Source: Echinococcus granulosus | Lineage: Eukaryota; Platyhelminthes; Cestoda; Cyclophyllidea; Taeniidae | Assembly: GCF_000524195.1 (NCBI RefSeq) | Contig: NW_020170422.1 | Span: 98,152-162,151 of the forward strand | Reading direction: 5' to 3' | DNA: 64,000 nt | In this document: in pieces, positions 45,928-60,264 of the stretch | How positions within the stretch are numbered: position 1 is the first letter of the stretch | How the letters are laid out: every line of letters begins with the position of its first letter | The notes under the pieces: model-generated | Told to the model about the DNA's origin: nothing | The model's input: the letters and a program-made list of their open reading frames with translations, nothing else | Database searches by the model: none | Program-made: the position numbers and the translations under genes

Positions 45928-47310
45928 AATTTCACATATTCTATCTATCTCTTCGTAAAAATGGACACCTGTCCAATACGCTCGTCTACTCACGCCAATG
46001 GCACTTTGTACCGAGCACACATGGCCCGTGCGCACAAAAGTGGGCGCCACTTGCTTTTGCCAGACATGTGTGGATGCTGGAACACCACTCAAATTTATTA
46101 AAGATTTAAAAGAATTTTGTAAAACTAACTTTGCCTTGGCTTGATTACTACAACAAATAATCAAATCAAGCGGACTACTTTCGTATAAGTCAACTTTCTA
46201 TTATAGCAGCTGTTGACAACTTTTAATATTTATTCCAAATATTTTTAACCTTTTAGAAAATGTACTCGGATGGAATGGTCTTACTGCACAATAGATGTAC
46301 GAATTGTTGAGGATGTTTTCTGTTTTCTATTATTACATTTGCCTGCCTTTTGACAGCACTACAGTAGCTTTATTTTATCGCTTTAATTTAGCTTTGAAGT
46401 ACACTGCGTGTCCCATGTGCTTCATACGGTTTAAAAGATTTGAATTACTTCTAGTTCACTTTATTGAAAAACCCATCAGTAAGTTCGCAAATACTTCGAA
46501 CTGATAGCTTCATAGTTGTTGCATCACTCTATCATAACTATGCCGCGCAAATAAATTCCATGAAATTTAAACTATGTTTTGACATACTGCAGCTCAAACT
46601 ACTGAGGCCTATGAGGTACGTCGTTACTATACGAGATGCTATGAAGACTATCAGACAATGAGGGCACTAGAAGATCACTTTTGTCTACGACATTCGTGTA
46701 CATAGTCCATAATTCATTCGACTCACTTTATGATCACTATTAATGCCAATTCTTTGACTCATGTTTTACAGATATTTGGTGCGGATTGTTTAGTCCATTG
46801 AAATAAGACACCTTTACATTGACAAGAGACGTAGGTTTTTAATGACTTTTATTTATTTTTTTCTAAGTAAAGTGACGACACATTAGAGCAGAACCGTTTG
46901 TTATACGCAGTTTTAGACTGTTTCAAAAATGGGTCATCAGTGCCAAACTTGCCTTTATTTAGTTAATAAAGCCGGCATTATAAAGTGAACGAATGTAGAG
47001 ACGCTTGCCAGCCGCACACATTTTAAATGAGCGCCAGAGTTTATTTAAAAAAGTGAATTGGGCTTAAAAACACAAATAATTTACATTTATTTTTGCCTCA
47101 GTTTCGTTCAAAAGACCGTCTTCTTTGGCCTCCAGCAGACAATTTGTCAGGCATATGCTTTGGAAGTAGAAATGCGCATAAGTCGAGCTATTTTGTATTG
47201 GATGCTGCTTCTTCTTGTTTTGTCAATGTTAAATGCGTATACCATTGCCTGTCTTACCAAATGTTCCTTATTATTTTTTGCATGACACGCTTTGGAATTT
47301 GGCCATTATA
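45928..47310 (+). pseudogene. Zinc-finger gene module, copy A
   Basis: Five exon-like blocks recur in the same order in copy B at 53.2 kb. Block 1 follows GTCGCAG (acceptor ending 45927) and, after a frame change, encodes a C2H2-like unit at 45961-46035, TCPIRSSTHANGTLYRAH then RAH. Here the second Cys is Arg. Block 2 (about 46390-46490) has ACPMCFIRF and LLLVHFIEK. Block 3 (about 46595-46713) follows CATACTGCAG and reads QTTEAYEVRRYYTRCYEDYQ to a TAG. Block 4 follows TTTTACAG at 46770 (IFGADCLVH, then a stop). Block 5 follows TTGCCTCAG at about 47101 (FRSKDRLLWPPADN). Retained introns show DNA-level duplication. The frame change and lost Cys point to a pseudogene. Confidence 0.45.
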
Positions 47311-50300
47311 GTGTCGTGAACCTCTAGGTTTATTCATCTAACCATAGCCCTGAATGTCATTGACGTCACAGGACCCTTTAATCCTCGATTACTTTCGTTT
47401 GCTCCATATGCTGAAGTACTCCAAGTCAAACCGCAGAAAGGAGAAAAGAGAAGTAAAGATATTGAATAACGACAGAGTAACTAAAAATACTTGTCGAAGT
47501 GTATGTTTGGGAAATACAATGCGTTTTGATGTCTACTGTGCACTTCAATTTGGTTTTTAGTCGTAACTTATTCTGCAGAACATGTGTAATCTAAGAAGCT
47601 ACTAGATCTAACAGATTGTAGGCGCCATTTAATTCATTATCAAAAATCTCAGCTTCCTTTTTGGAACGATTAGGCTCTCTGTGAATATGCATATATATGT
47701 GTGTACACTTCCTAATGTGATCCTTCCACATTGCATGATTTCAAGCATTGGTGTGCATTTTTGCTAATTTCATCAAGTTCTTCAAAGATAATGTAGAGGC
47801 TGAATAGCCCTTACAACTATGTATAGCTGTATTCGAAGACTATGCTTCCGAGCTGTGAAGGGCACTTCGGGCAACGTCTTTAGACTCCAAACTCTTCTGT
47901 GCATTCGTAAGATAAGGTCTTCCATATCAGTCACTATTAAAAGTCTTAGTTTTGAATACTTTGAGAACAGGTGTGTAAGCAACGCTAACTCCTAAAGAAA
48001 GCTTTTGGGCATTTTTTGCAACAAATCTTAAGGGTACTTGCTTTGGATTATACTTACTCACTGCTTACCCACCAGTTTCACTTCTTGAGTATCGGCCTTG
48101 ACCACATCTGACGTGCTTTATCACTTCAAATTTTCAAATATGTGGTTAAAATGTGTGATTGAAAGAATGAAAATATCAGGACAATAAATGCAGCACAAAA
48201 TAACAAGGAAGACTATAGTGGTTGGGGTCGATGAAAGGTGAACACATTACTTGCCTATATCCAAAACATATGGATACAAATGATTAACTAATGTGGTTGC
48301 TTACAAGGCTTAAGTAGACGGTTCGATGAGGCAATCATCAAAGTTTCTCAAGCTCATTCTAATTGTGTCAAGTCCTGTGAACTGCCACTTTATGAGATAA
48401 TCTGTCTCTAGAGATAAAAGGTCCACTCTTATTCACCTCCTTTATTATTATAGGCAAGTTTGCTATTAGCCTGGAATAAAACCGTAGGAAATTATGGAGC
48501 ACAGGAATGTGATTGAGGACGAGACAGAACCCTTACTTCATATTGCACCACGTGCAAGTTTCCTACATTTAGATTTTGCTGAAGTTTTGAATTTTGCGTT
48601 ACTTTGAAAGATAATTTTTCTTACCTGATCGACCTAGTCTGGATTCCTCTGAAAAGTCTTTACTGTGCTTTCTAATTTACAAATATAACACAGAAGCAAT
48701 TTTCACTTTTTTGTACCGAGTAAACAAATTTTGATTGCGCTTTCATGGCAACTATGCAGCTAACAGTTCCTGTAAATCAGCTGCTCATTTTTTTCGAAAA
48801 CTCATATTTAGTACCATCTAGCATAATTTTAAGGGTTTTTTGTCTCTTTCTTCTTTTACGGCATGTGCGGTGGAGATTTTGATTTCACTGACACATTTCT
48901 ATTCGTAATGACGTAGACTACTGCTAGTAGTCTTCATCCTTTACCCTTCTGAAGGTGCACAGATTCTGTTCCTTTGCTGATAGTGTCCGCACCTACTACA
49001 AGTAGCAGAGTGCTGAAACGCACACCAAACTATAACAGCACTAGTGTTTAAAAAGAGGTGTGGTCCTGTTGCATAATGAGTCTCGTTCAAATCCCCTGAA
49101 TTATAAAATAGGCCATCAATTTTAGTTCACTTTTTTACTCCCCATCGCTTTAACTTTCCGGGGACTAGGGGTAATTTTTTTAGTCACTTAACATTAGTTT
49201 GGATTTATTTCCTGTTTTGAATGGATAAAATTCTGCTCTCCAAACAGTCGACGAGGATCTTATCTTTAAAAAATGAGATTAACCTGATCCCCTATTTTAA
49301 CCCACATCTGGATGAAAAGAGCACGCTTGCATGCATATACGAAGGATTTAGGTAGAGTTGACCTTAATGAAACCCAAAAACTACTTAGTCGCACCTTCGG
49401 TATCTTTTCATATGGCACCAAATGAATTGTAAAATTCAATCGTCCCAAACATCTGCGTTCGTAGTCCAGACTAGTTGCACAGTCATCACACACGTGCTTT
49501 TATGCTGCAGCTTGCAATACGATCGCTCCGCATTTCTGTGTCCCAGCCCAGCTTAGCGGATGAATACAAACCATAAGCGATGTAAACAATTAATTCATGT
49601 AGGGGTTAAAGGAAGGAAAATCCAACCAGGATCTTCCACCACAGGCTTCCACCAATGAACCAAACTTCTCTTTTATTTAAAAATCTAACTGGTATCTTCT
49701 GGAGGTCTAAGTTTGAATTTGCTTGGGAAGTGGGGCCCATGTTGCGGCCGTGGATTCCGTTGCGCAACTTTGAACCCAAAGAATATGAACCCAGTCCTGC
49801 TCCCGTTTTAAGGCCAACCTTCTAGGCTCAATCACTACATTGCGCGACTAAGATTTAAAATTAAACTTTACCAATGAAACATTTGCTTGTGGGGTTAAGA
49901 CTAAATTGTCACCAAGTTGTTAAACTTAATTACCAGCTATTCAAAGGACAGTACGTTTACTCTTTATAAGAGCTTAGCTCAAAAATTTTGACAAGAAAGT
50001 TAGACTCACCTTTGAGTTTTTTAGAAGTCCGTTAATAATATGGTCGGGTTCTCCTCCACTTTCCATGTTTTTTATTGTTTAACCAGGTCTTCCTCAAGTT
50101 ATTTCAACGTATGGACAATCAATATCGAGCAAATATACAAGTCAACTGCATTGTTACTGCACCGAAGGAGAAGAAATAAATGGACGCAATGAGGGAATGG
50201 CACTGCAAATTATAGCAGGCAATTGTAAGGACCACTTTGGAGAAGAATGTAGGGACGATGAGGCGCTGCTAGGCGGTTATCTACGAACCCATACTGCTCA

Positions 50301-53167
50301 GCGTTCATTCATATGAAGACGCCTTATGATTCTTTCGATGCATCTTGGATAAAAGAAACCTCAAACTGCCACAATATGGGGTGATTTCTACTCTTCTAAC
50401 CTATTACTGATCCTTTATGAAATATTTACCAACGACTTTTATGAAAATTGCCACCTCTCCTAATAGAAGAGGCATCTTAACATGATAAGTCCATGACTGT
50501 TGGGTCTGCTGTCAACATAGTAGAGACATCGGAATACGGTTTACTATGCGGGAGGAGAAGCACACCTATTGACGTTCTCTTATACCGTGGTCCTTGGCTT
50601 TTGGACAATGTCCTAACATCAGTAATGGATGCGGACGCTAACAGTATAGGAGCAGAGCTTTTGCACCTTTAAAACGATACTAAAATAATGACCACACTTA
50701 GAGGCCTATGGCAGTATGCTGCAAGATGAAAGAATAGAAAAGAAAATTTTCAACTGGTTTAATAAAACATAGAAAGGGCTTTAGAAAGTAAAAGCAATAT
50801 TTTATAGAACCTAATAGGTCTTTTCATCCTTCTACTAAATAGATTTTTGAATGTTTGAAGTTATTTCTCAAAACTATCATGCTATGTATCATAAAAGGAA
50901 GTTCAAAAACTATAATGGCTTACTGCGCTGCGCTTCGTCTTTATCAAGGTGTTCGTAAGTTAGAAGACAAAATTATTTAAATAAATAAAGTAAGAAGATA
51001 AGATAAAATAAAAATTTTCATCATGCGGCAGGAATTTCTATACGGCCAAAAATTTTGACCGGAATTCTATTCACGCAGCATATCAAACTACTTTTATTAA
51101 AGTTATCGAATGTTCTTATGAAAATCGTTGTGCAACAAATTACTTCAAAAAGCGTATGCACAGAAATGTCACGTTATGTCTTATGATATCCTACGAGGAA
51201 TAGAAGTTTGCCTACTTGATTGCCGTGATTATTAAGTAATTTGGAACCTATGGAAGAGCAGTGGTAAAAGAAGAATCGCATTCTAGAAAAGCAAGAGGTT
51301 ATAAGTAATTCTCTGGCACCACAGAACTTAGAAACCAGCAGAATGGAAGGTAAGAACAACAATACGACACAAAGAGCCTTTCCATAAAAAGTAATAGTCA
51401 TTGCTATGCTACCGTAAAAAAAGTTGCTCACTTTATGCATTCGTAGGACTGCAGCATGAGCAAACTTCATCGGAAACTATAGAATATAACGACTACTGTT
51501 GAGATATTTAAGACTGAAGAAGTTGTGAACATCGACAAATAGGAGTGGCTATTAGAGCAAACCGACATCTTAGGTCCGGCATAGATACGAAGGTATGCTT
51601 CCGCGGGGGTCTTACACTTAGCTGCGCAACTACGGGCTGTGACATATTGACGTTAATAATAAAAAACATATACAGTGAGGATCTGTTCAGTCCAAAAAAA
51701 CTGCAGATAAAGAAGTCAGGTAACACTGGTAATGACTATGTGAATGCACGAAGCAGTGTGTGAAGCTGAGCGACGCGTCATCCATACAAATGCATTAAAA
51801 TGCGGCTCCATGAATGATTGCAGATAAAGGCTTTTAACGTTTTGTGATAACAAGAAGCTTCTCCAATTTCAATTTTTAGCAGTTTATGTTCGGCATGATT
51901 GACGTCATGCATAACGGGCTTGAAGGTCACAGCAGTAAAGAGTGAGACTTCTTCCCTATGAACGGCACAAGTAAGAGTTCAACAATAATGGGAAACTCTT
52001 TTCATGCTTATAACATCATTAATGAGAGAGTTCGCTGAAAACAATTGCTGAACTGGATTACAATTTTGCTTGGTCAACTGTTTCAAAGTAGTTCATTTAA
52101 AAACTTGTTAAAATGCCGAACCATATCTGACCAGACCTTGTCCATTCTCAACTCATATTTCAAATTCAATATATTCGATAATATAGGGGTTGGAACCCAA
52201 ATGAGGCTTCTAGATTTAAGAACGGCAAATAGGGTAGAAACAGAAAGGTACGTTTGTACTCATCGTCCTACAATGCGCCTTATGCTTCACTTTGCCATTG
52301 TTTCAGTTACGCGGCGAATTTATTTACTCATATTTCGTCTCATATGATGATACGATACGGAAGATTCTGATCATCTAGTTTGCCGTAGTCCTTTAACTCA
52401 AACTGCTATTTAACCCTCCTGTGAACGTCAAGAGTGGATAATTATCTTGACATGCGGCAAATGCTGACTTTAAAACCGCGAATGCTGGTAAAGGACTGTG
52501 CTATGTTCACTGATCCCGCTGAAAGATTCATTTCCCGTGATACCTCATCACACAAATTGTGTTGATCAGACATTACATGGATTGGGTAACAATTAACAGA
52601 GATGACTGTCGAGGACGTGATATAGGGATGAAATGACACAGTTAAGGTGGTCACGGACTTATAGGTGTACGAACATGTTTGAAGTATCTATACCATTCAA
52701 ATGTCTTAAAATGCTTCAGGGTTTCGTCAGCGTATAAGCTGTGTGTAAGGACCTTTGCGCCGGTAGGAATCCGCGAATTCGTATATCCACTTTCTTCTTT
52801 TCTTTCTTTCACAATAATTTTCACATTTTATGCACACAAGAAGTCACTGCTGTTGTTTATCATTTGAAATTGCCATGGATCTTTAAATTGTGGGCCAGTA
52901 AATGCAAGTGGCAATATGACACACCTAATACATACGAATATATGTAGTGTTGCTATGGTGGCATCCTCATTTGTACCTGTCAAACATGGCCATATTCGGA
53001 CTTCAGGACCCGAAGTTCTAGTTGTCCACATTAAAGTCATCCTCTTTGGCAAATACATTTTCCACTTTTTAGGGAGAATCGAAACAGAGTAATTAATAAA
53101 TAGGTGGCGTTTTAAAAGCAAAGCATATAAGTCAAATCTATTTAGAGGTCAGTTTTTCTGTTTGCAG
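47311..53167. other. Intergenic or intronic, no gene supported
   Basis: A possible exon at 47372-47469 after ACGTCACAG reads PFNPRLLSFAPYAEVLQVKP to a stop, but nothing joins it. Frames at 51174-51470 (-) and 52045-52347 (+) have no family resemblance. No repeat boundary found. Confidence 0.3.
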
Positions 53168-54570
53168 TCAATTAAGCAATTGGTGATACAGCTTTCTTAT
53201 ACACTTTGCCTAGCTCATTACCGAAATAAAAATGCCTTCCCCTCTCCAGTGTGCTCCGTGAAACATGCTAACCGCACCTTATTACGAGCACACGTGACAC
53301 GCGTGCATCAAATTAAGCTCCTTGTCCATTTAGGTGCATGTGCATATGCACGAAAATTAGGCTAAGTTATCTTGAAATTAGATTATTTTGTGTACAGACC
53401 CTCGTTTTCACCTGATTAATGTAGCTATTGCTCAAAGCATGTTAAGCAATGCTTCTTTCAAAGCATTTTATTGAATCACGTTTGCCGCTACTTACAAATT
53501 TTTGACGTTGTACTGCAGTTGCTCTTAACATGTTTTAGTAAAAGCGCCTGGTTGGTGCCCATTCTACTCAGCGAAACAAGAATCCATTAAAAAGGTTTTA
53601 TTGTATCAAAGATGTAAAAAAATTGAATATCTTCATTATTCTGCTGTTGCATTTGCCTGTATGGCGACGGTATCATAGCGGTTTTCTTCAAACTTAAAAG
53701 TAGCTTCAAAACACAATGCGTGCTCCATGTGCTCCCTGCGATCTGGAGATGTTGAACCACTTCTTAATCACTTTATTGAAACACATACTAGTGAGTTTAT
53801 AGATAAAGCAATATGATTGACTCAAATTCACTTTACTGTTTTATCATAACTTTGCCACACTTACAGACTTCTCCAAAACTCATACCTTGTTTTCATATCC
53901 TGCAGTTCAGACTACAGAGTCTTCAAAAGTGCGCCTTTACCGTAAAGAGTGCTATGAGGACCAACCAACGTAGGAGGCACTGCAACAACACTTTCTATTA
54001 TATCATTCCTGTGTGTAGTTCTTTATTTACTAGGCTTACTTCATGGTGATTGCTTACATTAATTCCCCATGTTTTGCTTAACAGATATTTGGCGAGGAGT
54101 ATTTAGTCAAAGGGAGAAAGCACTTTTACTCCGATAAGCTATGTGTTCTTAAATAATTTTTTATTGCACCCCTTTTCAAATAGCTGTTTTCCTAATAAGT
54201 ACATTCGTAATGTGCAGATTCATTTGAGCAAAATTTGCCGGTATTAAGTTGTTAAAACGAGCATCATACATTGAAAAACAATTAAAAACTAATGTCAGAT
54301 AGGTATCAGCCATTAATATTCTTATTTAGAGATTGGTCCTTTAAACAAGCATTATGTTTGAGACCTTAAGATAATTAATGCTTGTCTCTTTTTCAGTTTC
54401 ATTCAACGAACTATCCTCATTGATCTCCTGCGATCAATTATTCAGCGTATGCTATAAAGGGATTTGTGTAAATTTCGCTTCCTCTTGGTCCAACATCGGC
54501 ATCTCTGGATGTAATTGCTCACACTTAGGTCTTATATCAAAAGTTGGGCATATTTTGGCTATTTCGTAAC
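53168..54570 (+). pseudogene. Zinc-finger gene module, copy B
   Basis: Colinear with copy A; block positions relative to the finger differ by only about 20-40 bp. Block 1 follows CTGTTTGCAG and stays open to 53365. It encodes PVCSVKHANRTLLRAHVTRVH, in which the first Cys of the C2H2 unit is Ser. Block 2 (about 53705-53800) has ACSMCSLRS and LLNHFIE. Block 3 (about 53905-54019) follows ATCCTGCAG and reads QTTESSKVRLYRKECYEDQP, with a TAG inside where copy A is open. Block 4 follows GCTTAACAG at 54082 (IFGEEYLVKGRKHFYSDK). Block 5 follows CTTTTTCAG at about 54397 (FHSTNYPH then TGA). Interrupted, so a pseudogene unless the true frames differ. Confidence 0.45.
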
Positions 54571-56973
54571 ACCTCTGCATCTGTACGTATGGATTAAGTT
54601 TTACTTGCTCTTTTACAGTCAGATAAAATCCTATCAATCATCTTAAATTTCAAATATCCTACACAATTTTAGTGGGTGCGCGCTAACTTTAGGGATCCTC
54701 GGCATAAATTTTTCATCTAGCCATGTGCACAAAATTACTTAAATGAAGTGATTAGATTTTCTAATATAATCCTAATTAAGATTGTCAGGACGTTGTTATT
54801 CTGTTCGGGTAAATTACTTATTTGTTATCGCAAAATAGCAGCTAGAACTAAAATGCGGTGCTATTTGATTAAACCATAATTCAAATAACTTTAATAAGAA
54901 ATTCTTGTAGTTTGATAAACAAATTTTGCATATGGAGGGATGAATATGGCACAACTTTAGAAAAGAAAAATGGGAAACTCAATGGTAATTCAGGATGACT
55001 TTGATTTAATAGAATACATTGCAATCTGATACGCCGAAAGTTATTTGAATGAGGTTTAATTCACAAATAACAATAATATACAACAAAAATATGAAGTCAA
55101 GAGGCTTTTATTTCTCGATCTCATTCGTCACGAATGAAATTAGCACCAACCTTAAATGATTTGAATACTAGGGCCACAAAAGGTGCCTATTTATAATTCA
55201 TAATGCTTTATATTATGTATGAGCTAGTAATGAGATTGGCGATTTTAAACGGTGATATTTTATTTGGTGGTTCTTTCAGAGTAGCTTTAACAGACAGGTA
55301 AAGTGTAATAACTGCACAACTTTTGCCATTCTTGACGACAGTGTCGCACTCCTACCTAGAGGATAATACCATTATCAATCAGGTATAAATAAGCAGGAGG
55401 CCCTTGCAAACAGGAATCCAAAATCGGACAGACAGAAAAGAACACTTAGTGCATTGTACGAGTAAGAAAAATGTGTTCATTCTTTGCTCTATAAGAGACT
55501 ATATTATTGCTCAAAAACCTTCAAATCTTTGGACTCAGTGGCAGACTGCGCATTATATAATGAAGTATAATGCAATGCATACCGTTCTGCAAGTGCGAGG
55601 CCAAGTCTACTGCGGTTGCATTAAATTTGCACAGCACAAGGTGTGGGTGTCTTCTGCTATGATGTAACGTATTGTCGGCACAGTGCCTGCACCGCTATTT
55701 GTTGTGGGTCGAAATTATTTTCAGTCAATAGCAATAGTGCTTTTATATTAAGAACAGTAACATTACACCAGAGATGCACTGTAATATTTCCATCCAACAA
55801 ATATCTTTGTTTAATAAAATGTCCATTTTTAGTGATATTTATCCACTTATGCTGAGTTATTTTGTAGCAGAAAAAGCAGTGACAACCTCAATGTCAAGTC
55901 AAAATCCACAATTTATGTAGATATCATTCACGCAAAATGCATAATACCGTGACCAAATTATATTACTACTGCTTTTATAAAAGCCACAGTAGAAATAATT
56001 AAAACCTTTCGCAGTACAATAGCACCCTTTGGGGTGCTCTCACCACTATTCAGTCCTGAGAGAGGTCGTACAGACAGAAGCTATTCTGCATTAGAAATTT
56101 TGTATTTTATGCTTTGAATCAAGCAGCTCTAATAAACAAATGCTTTCAAGCATAGGCGTCCATGAACAGCCAGATGCGTCTGTGATAGACCGGCCGCCTG
56201 CCTTACTGACTAACGAAACTACTTGCTTACTGACGTTAATGCTAATTCGACCAACAATACCAATCACGGTGACCCTTCAAGTAGGCAATAACAAAATGTT
56301 TTGTTGCATCATCTGGCTCTGGTATTTGCCACTATGTAATATTTTAATCGCCTTGAGCTTTTACATGAATTGTCTTGACTGATGACTTAGGCATTGAGCA
56401 TGTGCTATTGAGCCGCATTCATCACTACGATCAATCAGCATCCGTCTTTCCAAAGCCCAATCAACGATTGAACAAAGACAAATAATAATAAGAAGCTACT
56501 TAATGACAATGAGTATAGAATGGGAAAATTTGACCCAAACCTTTAGGCTAATCTCTTGGAAGTAGGACAAATTGTTCTCTTATTTTACAATCTAGCTCAT
56601 ATATTGCTGCGATCCAAGCATAATTGATTGCTGATGTATAGGGCTTAGCAGCACGGTAGGAAACACGATGTTGTATTGGAAATGCGCTGCAATGCTTTTG
56701 CTAATATCGACGTTTAAATAAATACTCCTAGGTTTTTATGAAGTTCAGTCAATGGCTTTAAGATGTTCTCTGTATTAGGGGGAATGGTGATTAAATCACT
56801 GCTAAGAAGCGCAGCCTGTAAAATATTTCTTAGTCTTAAGGGTATGTACTAAATGATTTTTTGAGCAGATCGTAGCTTTAGTAATTGTTAAAAGGTGTAG
56901 TACGCTTGAATGAAATCTCTGTAAATGCAAAGATACTCCAACTGCCCTAACAAATACCCTCGCCATTGTTCAG
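54571..56973. other. Intergenic or intronic, weak coding hints only
   Basis: Frames at 55404-55667 and 56140-56382 (+) have mixed composition (for example IGVHEQPDASVIDRPPALL in the latter), but their possible donors are out of phase with the exon at 56974. Not called. Confidence 0.3.
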
Positions 56974-57151
56974 TCCTCGTTGTGGCCTCACTGTGATGAA
57001 TAGGAAAGCAAACAGCCGGAAAGAACTTTTCAAGAGCAATAGCATTATATCCGATCAGCTACTAACGGGACTAGTTAATTATCTGACTGAAAGAGACGAT
57101 ACAATTCCTACCAACACTACTAATTCCGGTAATCCGGCGAGCGGGAATTAA
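56974..57151 (+). CDS. Possible terminal exon, unrecognised
   Basis: An acceptor CGCCATTGTTCAG ends at 56973. The exon begins with the last base of a split codon and is open for 58 codons to a TAA at 57149-57151. The peptide is polar, with a likely helix (RKELFKSNSIISDQLL) and a Thr/Asn/Ser-rich tail (TIPTNTTNSGNPASGN). AATAAA at 57591 could be its poly(A) signal. Upstream exons and family are unknown. A shorter frame from the same acceptor also exists. Confidence 0.4.
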
Positions 57152-59877
57152 CAAGACGGATTTTTCAAAGCGACCATAATCTTCCTCACAAATTCCTATA
57201 GGAACGATTCAAAGATCTCGAGTGTCAGCTCTTGTGGTCTTGAATAATGGTATATCCATCGTACACGTGTGCTCGTGCCGCATCCATCTGGGCCATCCGA
57301 CTCACTTGAAAAATGAATTCAATGTGATGAAAAAAGAAAACTATTTATTCACATGGAGAGTAAGGGAGAAAAAAAACAACTAAGACCCCTCATGGCAATC
57401 TTTCAGTAGTGGGGTAAAATCTCTGCTGTTTGATAGTCTATCTAGCACAATACTAAGATCCAAGTAAAGCATCCAATGAATTAGTAAGTCTTAGGAAGGG
57501 CACTTTAGCTTCGATTCATTAAAGTAATTTGAACCTCAAAGGACTTGAAAGCAGTCCCGCTGTCTAATTTGTAACAACGTTTCGTTTGATAATAAATTCA
57601 AGTTTACATTAGAGCCATTTAGCTATCTTTCTGAGACGGTATTTGTGCAAGATAGTCAAAATTAATTATCACTCCTCTAAATGTGAACAAAATCACTTTT
57701 GAAAGGCTTTTTTTCTAAAGGTCGGACTCAAAACTGACTTTTACAGAGGTTTTGGATTGATAAATTATGCTACAATTTCTCCAACTTCCATATTTTGAGC
57801 TGCTCAGCTAAGTATGGACAGGTAATGTTAAACACATGTACTGGTCAGCTGTGAATTTACTGTTTTAAAGGGATAAACGAAATTTATTTAAAAAATTACC
57901 CTATTGCAAAATAAAGCTGGCTGTGACAAAGATTTGTTAAAGGAAAAATTGAAAAAAAGGTGAAGCGGCGATTAGGCAAGAACTTTCCGCTCTAAAACAA
58001 AATTAGTCTGAGGCTCCAAAGGTGGTTTATAAAAGTTTTGCAGCCAAATTTACTAAGTCAGAGTTATGAGACTTAGAACAAAGCGTCTAAATAGGAGCTT
58101 TATCAAGTTGGAATGTAATGCAGTAGCATGAGATATGGGGGTCATTTTACCAGTTTACATATGAATTGCCAAGAATTTGCAACTTCATGTCAAACCTAAA
58201 AGAGCGATCCATTATGCATACAGGCATTAAAGGGTTCCCATCCGATGATTTATAATTGCGAATACAGAATATCTTTTCACATTGTTTTATGCTCCTTTAC
58301 CTTGCCTCAAATAGAGGCATTTGGACGGCATGTCTCAAAGTATTGCCACAGTTTAGCGTGAACCTGGTGTTCTAGCTTAGAAACACCAGATCTGTTGTTT
58401 CTGCAACCCAAAATATCTAGCCTATCGAGTTACTGTAGCTACCTATAACAAGTGCAAATGCGAATATCAACGGTATTAAGATCCTTGTTAGTGTACCCAC
58501 CAGACACTACTGTGAACAAAAAATGACAATGTTTATTGTCTGCTGTATGGCACGAACTGCCAGTTAGTCTACCCTTAACATCGATTCTTAGGGTTATGTC
58601 CAACAGCAAAGTAAATCTTTTTTGTATCCTACACTGATTCTTGATAAACTAATATTACCTTAACCTAAAGTATAAATTAAACCAGATAAAACACTATCAG
58701 TTTCATAAAACTGGTTATACTACTACTTTAAAAATGTTAACAGCGTTACAAGGACAATTGGAAGGCGGTAAGGTGTCAATTTGAGGATCGAGAATATAAT
58801 TCTCGGAAAAAGCAACCAAATTAATGTTTGGGATCCACCTGTGCTCCGCGTTTATATGGGTGGCTTAATTGCACATAATAAAATTATTACTTAGCTTGGT
58901 TTAGCATTTGATGTTGTAAAGACTGCCGTTTTCTTAGATAATGAGTGAGTTTTGGCCTATTATACCAATGAATGATATAGGACTGATGGAAAAACTAACA
59001 TAAAATGATCCAAAAACCATTGATTAGGCTGATCTCGAATTTTGTAAGTTTACCTTAAGTTTGTCTGGTTTATTCAGCAGCGATCTAAAAGAGGTCTGCT
59101 CAACTTTGCCATATGTAGACGTAATTTCAAATAATGGTTCCTAAAATAAGGCGCTAAACTGCAAAAGTGGAGAGGAGGAGGGAAACACAACTGAGAATAC
59201 TATTAATGGCGAAGATAATGGACCTATTTTATATCTCCCTTAAGGAATATTGTATTTCCTTTTAAAAAAGATGAATCTTTTTTTCTTCCGTTCTCAAATA
59301 AAATAAGGGTAGAGAACCCTAAAAGTGAATAAAGAAAAATTTGGTTTCTCGCCACTTGTACAATTCAAATGAAATTGAGTATATGAGTACACCACTCGCT
59401 TCTGATACCGATGCACCATCTGGATGTATTTGCTTTTGAAGTGCAAAATACCCCAAGATGTTTAAAATTTGGTCTATCTCTAAGAACACATGCGCTGCCG
59501 TCGCTTAGACAAGCTAAGTTTGTGAAGTGCCCTTATCACATTGCCTAACTTGCAGGTATTTCGTATGTTTTGATCAGCTGCAAATACCAGAGTACGCAGT
59601 GGTGTTTACCGTACCCTCAGGATGTTTGCTGATCTTATTAAGAAAGTAGGCGTTAATTAGGGTGAAAAATTGCGTAGAAAAGGAGCTCACTTGTTATGTA
59701 TACATAATCGTAGATGTTGAACTAATGGATAAGAACATCAGGCGCATTGGCACTGTAAAACTTCCCTACTCATTTACTTTATATTACAATGACATCTAGG
59801 GAAAGAATTCTTATACTGAATCCAAAAAAATAAGCATTGTAATCCCAAATAAGTCCTAGTTTCTAATTATGCGGCTT
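57152..59877. other. Intergenic, nothing recognised
   Basis: AT-rich and stop-dense in all frames. No repeat or exon supported. Confidence 0.4.
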
Positions 59878-60264
59878 TCATGTCTTTGTTTTCAATATAT
59901 GAATAAGCACGGTCCATTTTTTAATATTAGTAAAGTTGACAGCTTGTTTTTTGACCGAACACGTTTTTGGTAACAGCTTTACAAATAAATCGCGTAGATT
60001 TATATACAGGCGATTACAAAGGACGCAGAATTGTCGTTGAAAATCCTTAAAGCAAGGATTCGTTAATATCTCCTGTGACGCTTTTGGCAAATCACTAAAA
60101 TAAACACGAATCGCTTCTCTATGTGCCAAAAGGAGTAAAAATCTTATTAGACTTTGAATATTTCTGCAAATGTTTGGCTTAATTACTGCAACTTTTGCGA
60201 GTCTAGTAGAATTGTGGTGCTTGACCTCTTCATTTAAATAAAATGACCAGTAAATGTATGACAA
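59878..60264 (-). CDS. Possible exon, about 128-codon frame, unrecognised
   Basis: Longest open frame in the right 20 kb, with mixed composition (REAIRVYFSDLPKASQEI, FQRQFCVLCNRLYINLRDLF, ending ILKTKT and TGA). It has no upstream ATG. An acceptor-like CATTTGCAG at about 60168 would start an exon inside it. Family unknown; it could be a mobile-element fragment or a chance frame. Confidence 0.28.
   Translation of the reverse strand: MSYIYWSFYLNEEVKHHNSTRLAKVAVIKPNICRNIQSLIRFLLLLAHREAIRVYFSDLPKASQEILTNPCFKDFQRQFCVLCNRLYINLRDLFVKLLPKTCSVKKQAVNFTNIKKWTVLIHILKTKT

Noticed and set aside
47354..47560. Two overlapping frames after ACGTCACAG, both protein-like
   Set aside because: They contradict each other and neither connects to an upstream exon, so only the position is mentioned in the region entry.
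49070..49110. tRNA B-box-like GTTCAAATCCCC
   Set aside because: No A box at the right distance and no acceptor or anticodon stem could be drawn.
56140..56382. + strand 80-codon frame as upstream partner of the exon at 56974
   Set aside because: Its possible donors end in phase 0, whereas the exon at 56974 needs a phase-2 partner.
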